Under the pieces are notes generated by a model. That model worked only from the letters and a program-made list of their open reading frames with translations, made no database searches and was not told the origin of the DNA. Positions 45,529-54,916 of a stretch of 64,000 bases of DNA are shown piece by piece. Position 1 is the first letter of the stretch. Every line of letters begins with the position of its first letter. The stretch covers positions 434,001 through 498,000 of the forward strand of contig CP048486.1 of assembly GCA_025560025.1 (NCBI GenBank), in the 5' to 3' direction. The stretch comes from Agrobacterium tumefaciens. GTDB lineage: Bacteria; Pseudomonadota; Alphaproteobacteria; Rhizobiales; Rhizobiaceae. A program made the position numbers and the translations under genes.

Positions 45529-45985
45529 AACAAAACCTTTCCAAATCTAAAAAATTCCCGGCGCGCCGGACAATATACATATTTGCCAATGCTGCCATCA
45601 TCGGTTCACGGGCGGATAAGCGCAAGCTCATAAGTTCGCCTTGTGAAAGCTTGGTGAACAAGCGGAAGGACATGTTGATTGTTGGCGGCCCCATTTCGCT
45701 AACGCGGCGTGGTACGCGAGGTTCCACGGAACCCGGCACGAAAAAAACCTTCGGAAATCGCAGGAATCTGCCCATCTCGAAAACCACACGGATGGCCGAG
45801 CCATGGCGCATCAGGTGTGCGGCACCCGCCAACTAAACAAATTAATCGATTGAATCGGCCGCAAATTTCATCACGCTTAAATTTGCTGCACTGAACAACA
45901 TTCAAGGCTTGGCAGGGGCGCGAAAAATACAATAACAACGGCGGATATTTTTACATTGTTATCGACACGAAAGCGCGCTCAGCCC
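45529..45985. other. Divergent intergenic region, manC/malic enzyme
   Basis: 457 bp without a credible gene. The malic-enzyme-proximal part is AT-rich with an ATTAATCGATTGAAT near-palindrome around 45840-45855, a likely regulatory zone for the two divergent genes. No confident promoter hexamers assigned. Confidence 0.5.
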
Positions 45986-48274
45986 ATGTCCGACACGACG
46001 AAACCCGCCAGCACCAGAACATCGGTTACGGATCAGGAAGCCCTGGATTTCCACGCGGAAGGCCGGCCGGGGAAACTGGAAATCACCCCGACCAAGCCGA
46101 TGGCGACGCAGCGGGACCTGTCGCTTGCCTATTCGCCAGGCGTGGCCGTGCCGGTGAAAGCCATCGCCGAAAATCCGGCAACCGCTTACGATTATACAAC
46201 GCGCGGCAACATGGTTGCGGTCATCTCCAACGGCACAGCCATCCTCGGTCTCGGCAATCTCGGCGCGCTTGCTTCAAAGCCGGTCATGGAAGGCAAATCT
46301 GTTCTCTTCAAGCGTTTCGCCGATGTCGATTCCATCGATCTCGAGGTCGATACCGAAGACGCCGATGAGTTCATCAATTGCGTGCGTTACCTTGGCCCCT
46401 CCTTCGGTGGCATCAATCTGGAAGACATCAAGGCGCCGGAATGTTTCATCATCGAAAGCCGCCTGCGCGAGCTGATGGACATTCCCGTTTTCCATGACGA
46501 CCAGCACGGCACCGCCATCATCGCCGCCGCCGGCCTCATCAACGCCATCGAACTGACGGGCCGCGACTTCAAGACGACCAAGCTGGTCTGCAACGGCGCG
46601 GGTGCGGCGGCAATCGCCTGCATGGACCTCATCAAGGCCATGGGGTTCAACCCTGAAAACATCACGCTCTGCGATACCAAGGGCGTGATCTATCAGGGCC
46701 GTACCGAAGGCATGAACCAGTGGAAATCCGCGCACGCGGTGAAAACCAGCAACCGCACGCTGGCGGAAGCCATGAAGGGCGCGGATGTCGTATTCGGCCT
46801 CTCCCAGAAGGGAGCTTTCAGCGAAGAGATGATCCGTTCCATGGCGCCGAAGCCGATCATCTTCGCCATGGCCAATCCGGACCCGGAAATCACCCCCGAG
46901 GAAGTGTCGCGCATCCGTGACGACGCCATCATGGCAACCGGACGTTCGGACTACCCGAACCAGGTCAACAATGTCCTCGGCTTCCCCTATATCTTCCGCG
47001 GCGCGCTCGATGTCCGCGCCAGCCAGATCAACGACGCGATGAAGATCGCGGCGGCACAGGCGCTCGCCGATCTTGCCCGCGAGGATGTGCCTGACGATGT
47101 GGCCGCCGCCTATCAGGGCAACCGCCCGCGTTTCGGATCGCAATATATCATTCCCGTTCCCTTCGATCCGCGCCTGATCTCAGCGATTCCGGTGGCCGTG
47201 GCGAAAGCCGCCATCGAAACCGGCGTCGCCCGCCGTGAACTGCCCGATCTCGACGCTTACGCCCGCGAGCTCTCCGCCCGCCGCGACCCGATGGCTTCGA
47301 CCACGCAGCGCCTTTACGAACGGGTACGCCGCTCGCCGAAGCGGGTCGTTTTTGCGGAAGCCGAAGAAGAACAGGTCATGCGTGCGGCGATTTCCTTCAC
47401 CGCACAGGGCCTCGGTACCGCCATCCTGCTCGGCCGTGACGATATCATCAAGGCTAATGCGGAACGCGCCGGCATCGATCTCGACCGCGCCAACATCGAG
47501 ATCACCAACGCCCGCCTTTCCAGCCGCGTCGATGCCTATGTCGATTATCTCTATGCGCGTCTGCAGCGCGGCGGTTTCCTGCTGCGCGACGTACAGCGTC
47601 TGGTCCACAATGACCGCAACCATTTCGCCGCCTGCATGGTGGCGATGGGCGATGCGGACGCCGTGGTCACCGGCGTTACCCGCAATTATTCGACGGCGCT
47701 GGAGGATATCCGCCGCTGCATCAACACCAAACCCGGCCATCGCGTCATCGGCGTATCGCTTGTTGTCTCGCGCAACCGCACCGTCTTCGTGGCCGATACC
47801 GCCGTGCATGACATGCCGAACGCGGAAGATCTTGCCGATATCGCCGAAGAGGCAGCCGGCCTCGCCCGCCGTTTCGGTTACGAACCGCGCGTTGCCATGC
47901 TCGCCTATTCCACCTTCGGCCAGCCGACCGGCGAACGCTCCGACAAGGTGCGCGAGGCGGTGAAAATCCTCGACCGGCGCAACGTCAATTTCGAGGTCGA
48001 CGGCGAAATGTCGGCCGATGTGGCACTGAACCATCACCGCATGCAGAGCCAGTATCCCTTCGCCCGGCTTTCAGGCCCGGCCAATGTGCTGGTCATGCCC
48101 GCCATTCATTCCGCCTCCATCTCCACCAAGATGCTGCAGGAACTGGGCGGCGCAACCGTCATCGGCCCGCTTCTCGTCGGCCTCGATAAATCGGTGCAGA
48201 TCACCTCGATGGGTGCGAAGGACAGCGATATCGTCAACATGGCGGCAATAGCGGCCTATAACGCCGGACGATAA
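45986..48274 (+). CDS. maeB: Malic enzyme with C-terminal phosphotransacetylase-like domain
   Basis: Cytosolic enzyme of 762 aa decarboxylating malate to pyruvate with NAD(P). The N-terminal ~430 residues are malic enzyme ([33 protein letters not shown]); the remainder resembles phosphotransacetylase and in rhizobial TME/DME is regulatory. Length matches both NAD- (dme) and NADP-dependent (tme) rhizobial forms, so cofactor is unresolved. ATG at 45986; the ribosome binding site is weak. Confidence 0.93.
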   Translation: MSDTTKPASTRTSVTDQEALDFHAEGRPGKLEITPTKPMATQRDLSLAYSPGVAVPVKAIAENPATAYDYTTRGNMVAVISNGTAILGLGNLGALASKPVMEGKSVLFKRFADVDSIDLEVDTEDADEFINCVRYLGPSFGGINLEDIKAPECFIIESRLRELMDIPVFHDDQHGTAIIAAAGLINAIELTGRDFKTTKLVCNGAGAAAIACMDLIKAMGFNPENITLCDTKGVIYQGRTEGMNQWKSAHAVKTSNRTLAEAMKGADVVFGLSQKGAFSEEMIRSMAPKPIIFAMANPDPEITPEEVSRIRDDAIMATGRSDYPNQVNNVLGFPYIFRGALDVRASQINDAMKIAAAQALADLAREDVPDDVAAAYQGNRPRFGSQYIIPVPFDPRLISAIPVAVAKAAIETGVARRELPDLDAYARELSARRDPMASTTQRLYERVRRSPKRVVFAEAEEEQVMRAAISFTAQGLGTAILLGRDDIIKANAERAGIDLDRANIEITNARLSSRVDAYVDYLYARLQRGGFLLRDVQRLVHNDRNHFAACMVAMGDADAVVTGVTRNYSTALEDIRRCINTKPGHRVIGVSLVVSRNRTVFVADTAVHDMPNAEDLADIAEEAAGLARRFGYEPRVAMLAYSTFGQPTGERSDKVREAVKILDRRNVNFEVDGEMSADVALNHHRMQSQYPFARLSGPANVLVMPAIHSASISTKMLQELGGATVIGPLLVGLDKSVQITSMGAKDSDIVNMAAIAAYNAGR

Positions 48275-48294
48275 GCACAGGGCGTGCGGCCGGC

Positions 48295-48416
48295 TTCTTC
48301 TCCCCGCCGGGGAGAAGATGGCCCGAAGGGTCAGATGAGGGGGCAAGCTCTCCGCATATCTCTACCCTCACCCCCTCATCCCGCTGCCGCGACCTTCTCC
48401 CCGACGGGGAGAAGAG
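48295..48416. repeat. RIME1-type double palindrome, copy 2
   Basis: Same layout as 34087-34208: TTCTTCTCCCCGCCGGGGAG at left, GAAGGGTCAGATGAGGGGGC, then CCCCCTCATCCCGCTGCCGC and the inverse palindrome at right. It differs at scattered positions and lies 20 bp after the malic enzyme stop, where it can act as a hairpin. Confidence 0.88.
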
Positions 48417-48537
48417 ACAAGCCGGATGTGCTCGCTCCACATGTGGCCATCCGGCCCTCAGCGACATCCGGACTACTCTCCCGCCCCTGACAGGCAGGCA
48501 CGTAGCGACGGAGAAAAGAACAGGATTCTACGATTCC

Positions 48538-48555
48538 AAATTATTAGGATAATTT
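48538..48555. promoter_or_regulatory. AT-rich dyad upstream of the amino acid ABC operon
   Basis: AAATTAT-TAGG-ATAATTT is a perfect seven-bp dyad 120 bp before the binding-protein start, in an AT-rich stretch without genes. Shape and place suit a repressor or LysR-type site. The regulator is not in the window. Confidence 0.45.
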
Positions 48556-48674
48556 TTCTTTCTGAAAGATTTATTGGAACCGGATTTTATTCATACTATT
48601 TTTCACGCAATGCCAATTCTCGCTCTTGGCGGGTGCCTCATGTAGTTTCCACCTACAATCAAAAGGAAATACCC

Positions 48675-49511
48675 ATGGCCCTCTCTTTCTCCAGATTTGC
48701 CGCAAAACTCATTGCCGGAACCGTTGTCATCGCTTCGATGGCCACCGCCGCTCACGCGGATGCAACGCTCGACCGGATCAAGGGTCGCGGTAAGCTCACC
48801 GTCGGCGTCATCCTGTCCGGCGCGCCTTTCGGCTTCATCGATCCGAAGACGCAGGAGCAGAAGGGTCTCAACATCGACGTCGCCAAGGCGTTGGCCGCCG
48901 GCCTCGGTGTCGAGCTGGTCACCGAAACCGTGACCCCGCCCAACCGCGTGCAGTTCCTGCAGCAGGGCAAGGTCGATATTCTGATCGCCAACATGCAGTA
49001 TACGGAAGAGCGTGCCAAAACGCTCGATTACGTTCCGACCCCCTATGACCGCCAGGGTGGCGCCGCCATCGGCCGCAAGGACAGTGGCATCAAGGACTGG
49101 CCGGACCTGAAGGGCAAGATCGCCTGCGTTTCGCAAGGCTCGAACTACACCCAGCCGCTGATCGAACAATATGGCGCGCAGGTTAAGGCACTGCCGAGCC
49201 AGCCGGAATCGCTGCTGGCACTCAAGGGCGGCAATTGCGACGTCTCCGTTCACGTCAACGGCACGCTGAGCCTGATGCTTCAGGACCGCGCCGATGAGTG
49301 GAAGGATTACGGCATCCTCATCCCCACCGACCTGATCCCGTCTGATTCCGTGATCTGGCTGCGCAAGGGCGAAAGCGACACGCAGGCCGCTCTCGACAAG
49401 ATCGTCAAGGAACTGCACGCCTCCGGCAAGATGCTCGAATTCGCCAAGGCCAACCGTCTGCCGAGCATCGGCTATATGGAAGAGCAGCAGAAGAAGCTTT
49501 CGGCGCAATAA
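48675..49511 (+). CDS. Amino acid ABC transporter substrate-binding protein
   Basis: Family-3 (polar amino acid type) periplasmic binding protein of 278 aa with a signal peptide (about 1-30, cut near AHADA). Mature signatures include LTVGVILSGAPFGFID, GLNIDVAKALA, NRVQFLQQGKVDILIANMQYTEERA. AAGGA precedes the ATG. First gene of a six-gene run: two permeases, ATPase, MmgE/PrpD protein and monooxygenase follow. Substrate not readable. Confidence 0.9.
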   Translation: MALSFSRFAAKLIAGTVVIASMATAAHADATLDRIKGRGKLTVGVILSGAPFGFIDPKTQEQKGLNIDVAKALAAGLGVELVTETVTPPNRVQFLQQGKVDILIANMQYTEERAKTLDYVPTPYDRQGGAAIGRKDSGIKDWPDLKGKIACVSQGSNYTQPLIEQYGAQVKALPSQPESLLALKGGNCDVSVHVNGTLSLMLQDRADEWKDYGILIPTDLIPSDSVIWLRKGESDTQAALDKIVKELHASGKMLEFAKANRLPSIGYMEEQQKKLSAQ

Positions 49512-49601
49512 GACAGGCGCAGGGTCGCTCCGTTCCTTGCCTGTCCTCACCGCAGGGGGAGGATGATGCCGAACAGGCGGAGTGATTTCCTATGACCATC
49601 A

Positions 49602-49628
49602 GGAACGGCCGGTTTCGCCCGCCGTTCT
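49602..49628 (+). terminator. Imperfect hairpin with T-tract after the binding-protein gene
   Basis: GGAACGGCCGG and CCGCCGTTC pair with one bulge and are followed by TTTTCT. Located between the binding protein and first permease, it likely causes partial termination so that the binding protein is made in excess. Confidence 0.6.
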
Positions 49629-49706
49629 TTTCTGCTTTAAAGCAAGACAGGTCATTCTGGCGCCGCCTGCAGGGCGGCGCACCCGCGACAACAGCATGGA
49701 TTTCCG

Positions 49707-50450
49707 ATGCAGGATGGATTTACAGCGCGCTTCATAGAACTGGCCGCGCATCTTGGCCTCAACTATGACTTTCTGAACAGCGGTTACGAGGTTCAGATCT
49801 GGCTCGACGGCATGAAGATGACGTTGATCCTCGTCGCCGTCACTTTGCCGCTAAGCCTCATCTTCGGCTTCATTTTCGCGGCCATGCTGACATCGGGCAA
49901 GGTCTGGCTCGCCGGCCCCGTGCGCGCCTATGTGGAACTGACGCGCAACACGCCGACGCTGGTGCAGCTGATGTGCGGTTTCCTCGTGCTCAACATGCTG
50001 ATTTCCAATGCGCTGGGCGGCGCGCAGAACAACCCGCTGACGCCCTTCTTCTGGGTCGTCGCCATCACCGGCCTGCATATCGCCGCCTTCCATGCGGAGG
50101 CCTTGCGCGGCGGTATCGAGGCGGTGCCGGCCACCACCATCGAGGCGGCGCGCGCGATCGGTTTCAGCTCCTTCGAGATTTTACGTTATGTGGAATTTCC
50201 GCTGGCCATCCGCACGGCGCTGCCCTCCATCATCAACAACCTCGTCAATCTGGTGAAGCTCACCACGGTTGGTTCGGCAATTGCGGTGGGTGAAATCACC
50301 TATGCCTCGATCCTGATCTGGACGCAGCGCGACAATGTGGTCGAGCTGATGATCGTCATCCTGATCTTCTTCAGCGTCATCAATTTTATCGTCGCAAGGG
50401 CCGGTCTCTGGCTTGAACGGCGTCTTGCGGTTCCGGGGTTCGGTCAATGA
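49707..50450 (+). CDS. Polar amino acid ABC transporter permease
   Basis: HisM/GltJ-type permease of 247 aa. The family hallmark FHAEALRGGIEAVPATTIEAARAIGFSS sits around residues 130-157 (EAA region), with LTRNTPTLVQL near 72-82 and five helices. Stop overlaps the next ATG (ATGA). Ribosome binding site is weak; the gene is likely read from the operon's transcript. Confidence 0.9.
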   Translation: MQDGFTARFIELAAHLGLNYDFLNSGYEVQIWLDGMKMTLILVAVTLPLSLIFGFIFAAMLTSGKVWLAGPVRAYVELTRNTPTLVQLMCGFLVLNMLISNALGGAQNNPLTPFFWVVAITGLHIAAFHAEALRGGIEAVPATTIEAARAIGFSSFEILRYVEFPLAIRTALPSIINNLVNLVKLTTVGSAIAVGEITYASILIWTQRDNVVELMIVILIFFSVINFIVARAGLWLERRLAVPGFGQ

Positions 50451-51229
50451 GTGCGGTGGTTTCTCCAACACAGGCGGTAAAGAAGCCGCCCTTCGGCACC
50501 ATTCTGCTGCTCGGCGTGCTGATATCAGTCATTTCGTGGCTGATCCTCGATCCTTCGCTCGGTCAGGTGCTTCTGCAATGGCTACCCTATCTTGCCAAAG
50601 GTTTTGCCATGAATGTGCTGATCAGCATCCTTGCGATCGCCATCGGCACCTTCATCGGCGTCCTCCTCGGCATCATGGAGCTTGCGCCCTACCGCCTCGT
50701 GCGGGCGCCGGCGCTCACCTATGTGCAGGTCTTCCGTAACGCCCCGCATCTGGTGCTGATCTTCGCCGCGACCTACATCTTCCCCTTCGAGATCGTCGCC
50801 TTCGGCAACTACATTCCCTTCCCGGACTGGATCAAGGCCGTCGTCGGTCTCGCCATTCCGGCCAGCGCCCATATCGCCGAAATCACCCGCGGCGCCATCC
50901 AGTCGATTCCGACGGCGCAATGGGAAGCGGCGCAGGGGCTGGGTTTTTCGCGCAACCAGACACTGCGCTGGATCATCCTGCCGCAATGCGTGAAGCGCTC
51001 GCTGCCGCCATGGATGAACCTCTATGCGTCGATCACCATGGGCACGGCGCTTGCCTCGCTGGTCGGTGTGCATGAGCTTCTGCACGCCGCGACGGACGCG
51101 AGCACCGCCGTGCAGCGCAACGATTTCACCGTCGTGGTCTATCTCACCGTTCTGATGGCGTTCTTCCTGTTCTGCTATCCCGTCTCCCGTTTCACGCAGC
51201 GCCTCGAGCGGCGCTTCGCTTCCCGCTGA
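50447..51229 (+). CDS. Polar amino acid ABC transporter permease
   Basis: Second permease of 260 aa with FRNAPHLVLIF (about 99-109) and the EAA region AEITRGAIQSIPTAQWEAAQGLGFSRNQ. Starts in the stop of the preceding permease and pairs with it to form the membrane channel of the importer. Confidence 0.9.
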   Translation: MSAVVSPTQAVKKPPFGTILLLGVLISVISWLILDPSLGQVLLQWLPYLAKGFAMNVLISILAIAIGTFIGVLLGIMELAPYRLVRAPALTYVQVFRNAPHLVLIFAATYIFPFEIVAFGNYIPFPDWIKAVVGLAIPASAHIAEITRGAIQSIPTAQWEAAQGLGFSRNQTLRWIILPQCVKRSLPPWMNLYASITMGTALASLVGVHELLHAATDASTAVQRNDFTVVVYLTVLMAFFLFCYPVSRFTQRLERRFASR

Positions 51230-51241
51230 TTGGAACAAGCC

Positions 51242-52042
51242 ATGTCCGCACCCGCACCACAAACCGCCGCAAAAGCCCTGGTCGAACTGGAAGGCATACA
51301 CCTGTCCTTCGGTGACAATCAGGTCCTGAAGGGCATCGACCTCACGGTGAACAAGGGCGACGCCGTCTCCATCATCGGCCCTTCCGGCTCCGGCAAATCC
51401 ACCATCCTGCGCTGCATCAACGGCCTTCTCATTCCGCAATCGGGCAAGATCACCGTTGGCGGCACGCGAGTAGACCAGCTGAAAACCGAGGCGGAGCGCA
51501 TTGCGCTGCGCAAGCGCATCGGCATCGTGTTCCAGCAGTTCAACCTCTTCCCGCATTTGACGGTGATGGAAAACATCACCATCGCGCCGATCAAGATTCT
51601 CGGCACGCCGAAGGCGGAGGCCGAACGCCATGCCCGCGAATTGCTGGAGAAAGTGCGTCTTTCCCAGAAGGTCGATGCCTATCCCGGCCAGCTTTCCGGC
51701 GGCCAGCAGCAGCGCGTGGCGATTGCCCGCGCTCTCGCCATGCGGCCGGAACTGGTTTTGTTCGATGAGGTCACCTCCGCACTCGACCCCGAAACCGTGG
51801 GCGAAGTGCTCGCCGTCATCCGCGATCTCGTCAATGACGGGATGACCAGCATTCTCGTCACGCATGAAATGCGTTTTGCCGAAGAAATCAGCGACAATAT
51901 CGTCTTCACCGAAAACGGCCTGATCGTCGATCAGGGCACGCCGGAGCACATCTTCTACAAGTCGACCAATCCGCGCATCAACGCCTTCGTCAAGGGTCTC
52001 GGTGGGCAGGTGGCACGGGTGAATGACGGCGAAGGGATCTGA
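51242..52042 (+). CDS. Polar amino acid ABC transporter ATPase
   Basis: ATPase of 266 aa, GlnQ/HisP type: Walker A GPSGSGKS (about 43-50), FQQFNLFPHLTVMEN, signature LSGGQQQR (about 147-154), Walker B LVLFDEVTSALDPE and switch His in LVTHEMRFA. ATG at 51242 preferred over a TTG four codons upstream. Confidence 0.93.
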   Translation: MSAPAPQTAAKALVELEGIHLSFGDNQVLKGIDLTVNKGDAVSIIGPSGSGKSTILRCINGLLIPQSGKITVGGTRVDQLKTEAERIALRKRIGIVFQQFNLFPHLTVMENITIAPIKILGTPKAEAERHARELLEKVRLSQKVDAYPGQLSGGQQQRVAIARALAMRPELVLFDEVTSALDPETVGEVLAVIRDLVNDGMTSILVTHEMRFAEEISDNIVFTENGLIVDQGTPEHIFYKSTNPRINAFVKGLGGQVARVNDGEGI

Positions 52043-52046
52043 TGCC

Positions 52047-53393
52047 ATGACCGCCGACGAAAAGCTCACCCTTCATCTTGCCGAAGCGATTGCCGCCTCC
52101 GATCCCCTGCGTGACGAGGAGGCGGTGGCCATCGCCCGCACGGCGCTGATCGATTTTTTCGCCTGTGTGCTGGGCGGCGCTGCCGACAGAAGCACGAAAA
52201 TCCTGATCGACAGCTTTACACCCGGCACGTCAGGCACGGCGGGCATTATCGGCCACGATCTGCGCACGGATGCCTTCACCGCCGCCCTCATCAACGGTCA
52301 CGCCGGGCATGTGCTTGATTATGACGATGTTCACGGCAGCGTACGCGGCCACCCGACTGTCGCCATCATTCCCGCTTTGCTGGCTATCGCGGTCGAAGAG
52401 AGCTCCACGGCGGACGCCTTCATCGCCGCCTATATCGTCGGGCTGGAAACCATGGCGCGTCTCGGCCTCTCGCTCGGCACCAAACATTACGAAAACGGCT
52501 TCCACGCCACCGCCACTCTCGGCCCCATCGGTGCCGCGGCGGCGATTGCCCATCTCCTGAAATTCGATCCGCAGACAACGGCCGTTGCGCTCGGCCTCGC
52601 TGCCACGCAATCGGCCGGGCTTCGCCTGCAATTCGGTTATGACGCCAAGCCGCTGCATGCGGGGCTTGCCACGCGTGCCGGCCTTACCGCCGCGCGGCTG
52701 GCGCGATCGGGCTTTCAGGGCGCGCCGGATTTTCTGGAAAACCCCATCGGTTTTTATTCCGCCTACGCCTTCGGCGCCGAGCAACCGAAACGTGTTCTCT
52801 CCGGCTGGGGCGCACCCTGGCAGATCGTCTCGCCCGGCCTCACCCTCAAGGCCTTTCCCTGCTGCACCGCCAGCCATCCCGTTGCCGTCGGCGCGCTGGC
52901 GCTGCGCAACAGCAATGATCTGACGCCGGACGAGATCGAAACGGTCACCATCACCTTCCCGCCCGGCGGCGACGCCGCGCTCGTCGGCCCCGCGACGCCC
53001 ACGACGGGCATCGACGCCCGCTTCAGCGCCGAATATGTCTTCGCCGCAGCGCTGACGGATGGAGCGCTTGGTATCGGCCATTTCGACGAACGCCCGACGC
53101 GCGCTGACCTGCTTGCCCTTTCCGCCAGAGTCTCACGCCGGCATGACGAAACCGCCCGCCGCCTCTCGCCCGATCCGACCACCCGGTTCGTGGTCATCGA
53201 CGTGACGAAGAAGGACGGCACGATGCTGTCGCGCCGTGTCGAGGGGCTTCCTGGCATCGATGACCCGACCGAAAAATTTGCCGACGCGACCGGCGGCAAT
53301 GAGAAATTCTCCGGTATTCCGGCACTGGTGCGGTCCATGAAGACCGCAGCCGACCTCAGGAAGCTCGAAACGCTTCTGGTATCGCAAATATAA
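52047..53393 (+). CDS. MmgE/PrpD family protein
   Basis: Protein of 448 aa in the 2-methylcitrate dehydratase/cis-aconitate decarboxylase/iminodisuccinate epimerase family. Diagnostic stretches are LINGHAGHVLDYDDVH with catalytic Asp/His, HGSVRGHPTVAIIPALLA and KAFPCCTASHP. GAAGGGA precedes the ATG, four bases after the ATPase stop, so it belongs to the transport operon. Substrate unknown: an imported small di- or tricarboxylate-like compound is likely. Confidence 0.88.
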   Translation: MTADEKLTLHLAEAIAASDPLRDEEAVAIARTALIDFFACVLGGAADRSTKILIDSFTPGTSGTAGIIGHDLRTDAFTAALINGHAGHVLDYDDVHGSVRGHPTVAIIPALLAIAVEESSTADAFIAAYIVGLETMARLGLSLGTKHYENGFHATATLGPIGAAAAIAHLLKFDPQTTAVALGLAATQSAGLRLQFGYDAKPLHAGLATRAGLTAARLARSGFQGAPDFLENPIGFYSAYAFGAEQPKRVLSGWGAPWQIVSPGLTLKAFPCCTASHPVAVGALALRNSNDLTPDEIETVTITFPPGGDAALVGPATPTTGIDARFSAEYVFAAALTDGALGIGHFDERPTRADLLALSARVSRRHDETARRLSPDPTTRFVVIDVTKKDGTMLSRRVEGLPGIDDPTEKFADATGGNEKFSGIPALVRSMKTAADLRKLETLLVSQI

Positions 53394-53420
53394 CTCGACC
53401 GACATGAAGGCATGATCCCC

Positions 53421-54731
53421 ATGACCACCACGACACGCAAAAGACAGATGCATCTCGGCCTTTTCCTGCAGGGCGCCGGGCACCACGTTTCCGGCTGGCG
53501 TCACCCCGATGCCGAAGCCGGCAGCGAGAATTTCGATCTGCTCACCCGTGTTACGAAAATGGCCGAAGCGGCGAAGTTCGACATGGTATTCCTCGCCGAC
53601 GGCCTGACCAGCGGCGTCGACGCCCACCCCTCGATGATAGCCCGTTTCGAGCCGCTGACCCTGCTGGCAGCCCTTGCCATGGTCACCGATAAGATCGGGC
53701 TGGCCGCCACCGCCTCCACAACCTATGGCGAGCCCTACCACACCGCCCGCGCCTTCGCTTCCATCGATCATCTGAGCCACGGCCGCGCGGCGTGGAACAT
53801 CGTCACCACCTCCTATGCCCGCACGGCGGCGAATTTTTCCAAGGACCATCCCGAGCATGACGAACGTTATGCGGTGGCGGAAGAATATGTGAATGTCGTT
53901 CGCGGCCTGTGGGACAGCTGGGATGACGACGCCTTCGTCAAGGACAAGCAGGCGGGCCGTTATGTCGATCCGGAAAAGGTCCATATCCTCAACCACGAGG
54001 GCAAATATTTCACGGTCAAGGGACCGCTCAATATTCCGCGCTCGCCGCAGGGCCATCCGGTTCTCATCCAGGCCGGCTCTTCCGGGCCGGGGCAGGATCT
54101 CGCCGCCCGCACCGCCGACATCGTCTTCACCGCCCAGCAGGCGATTTCCGAAGCGCAGGCCTTCTATACCAGTCTCAAGGCGCGCGTGGAGAAATTCGGC
54201 CGCGATCCGGCCAGCGTCGCCGTGATGCCCGGCTTCATGCCGATCATCGGCAGGAGCTTTGAAGAGGCTGGCGAAAAGCTGAAGGAACTGAACCGCTGGA
54301 CCGATATCAAGAGCGCAATGCCGCTGCTTGAAGAACGCATCGGCCACAGCCTTGCCGATTACGATCTTGACGGCCCGCTGCCGGACCTGCCGATTTCCGA
54401 CCAGTTGCGCAGCCGCGCTGAACTTCTGACCGAACTTGCACGCCGCGAAAAGCTGACGATCCGGGAGCTGGCACTGCGCGTTGCGGCAGGCCGCGGCCAC
54501 CATATCGTCATGGGCACGGCCAAAGACGTGGCCGACCGCATGCAACAATGGTTCGAAAACGGCGCGGCCGACGGCTTCAACGTCATGCCGCCCTTCTTCC
54601 CCGGCGGGCTGGAGGAATTCAATCGCGAGGTCGTTCCGCTGCTGCAGGAACGCGGCCTGTTCCGCAGGGACTACGAAGGCTCGACACTGCGCGACCATCT
54701 CGGTATCGAACGGCCGCCATTGCGCGGATGA
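53421..54731 (+). CDS. LLM-class flavin-dependent monooxygenase (NtaA/SnaA/DszA-like)
   Basis: Bacterial-luciferase-like FMNH2-dependent monooxygenase of 436 aa. N-terminal MHLGLFLQGAGHHVSGWRHP, FDMVFLADGLT, TYGEPYHTARAFASIDHLSHGRAAWNIVT and the VLIQAGSSGPGQDLAARTAD region identify the NtaA/SnaA/DszA subgroup that attacks compounds such as nitrilotriacetate, alkylsulfones or aryl/alkyl sulfur compounds. Start at 53421 because AAGG is ten nt upstream; an ATG three codons earlier is too close. No flavin reductase is in the window. Final gene of the transport cluster. Confidence 0.88.
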   Translation: MTTTTRKRQMHLGLFLQGAGHHVSGWRHPDAEAGSENFDLLTRVTKMAEAAKFDMVFLADGLTSGVDAHPSMIARFEPLTLLAALAMVTDKIGLAATASTTYGEPYHTARAFASIDHLSHGRAAWNIVTTSYARTAANFSKDHPEHDERYAVAEEYVNVVRGLWDSWDDDAFVKDKQAGRYVDPEKVHILNHEGKYFTVKGPLNIPRSPQGHPVLIQAGSSGPGQDLAARTADIVFTAQQAISEAQAFYTSLKARVEKFGRDPASVAVMPGFMPIIGRSFEEAGEKLKELNRWTDIKSAMPLLEERIGHSLADYDLDGPLPDLPISDQLRSRAELLTELARREKLTIRELALRVAAGRGHHIVMGTAKDVADRMQQWFENGAADGFNVMPPFFPGGLEEFNREVVPLLQERGLFRRDYEGSTLRDHLGIERPPLRG

Positions 54732-54735
54732 CGGA

Positions 54736-54768
54736 ATGCGGATGCCTGATCAAAAGGGGCATCCGCAT
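54736..54768. terminator. Hairpin after the monooxygenase gene
   Basis: ATGCGGATGCC (54736-54746) pairs with GGCATCCGCAT (54758-54768), an 11-bp perfect stem 4 bp past the stop. No U-tract follows; likely 3' end of the operon transcript. Confidence 0.6.
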
Positions 54769-54916
54769 CAGAAGTTCATTCAACGCGCCAATGCGCTTGC
54801 TGCAATGACTGGACTTTAAGCAGACATCCGGCGTCATCCCCGGATCGAGGCCGAAGAATGATGGGGGAGAGGTTTGACTACCTCTCCCGCTATCCGAGGG
54901 GACGTAAGCCCGCCCT

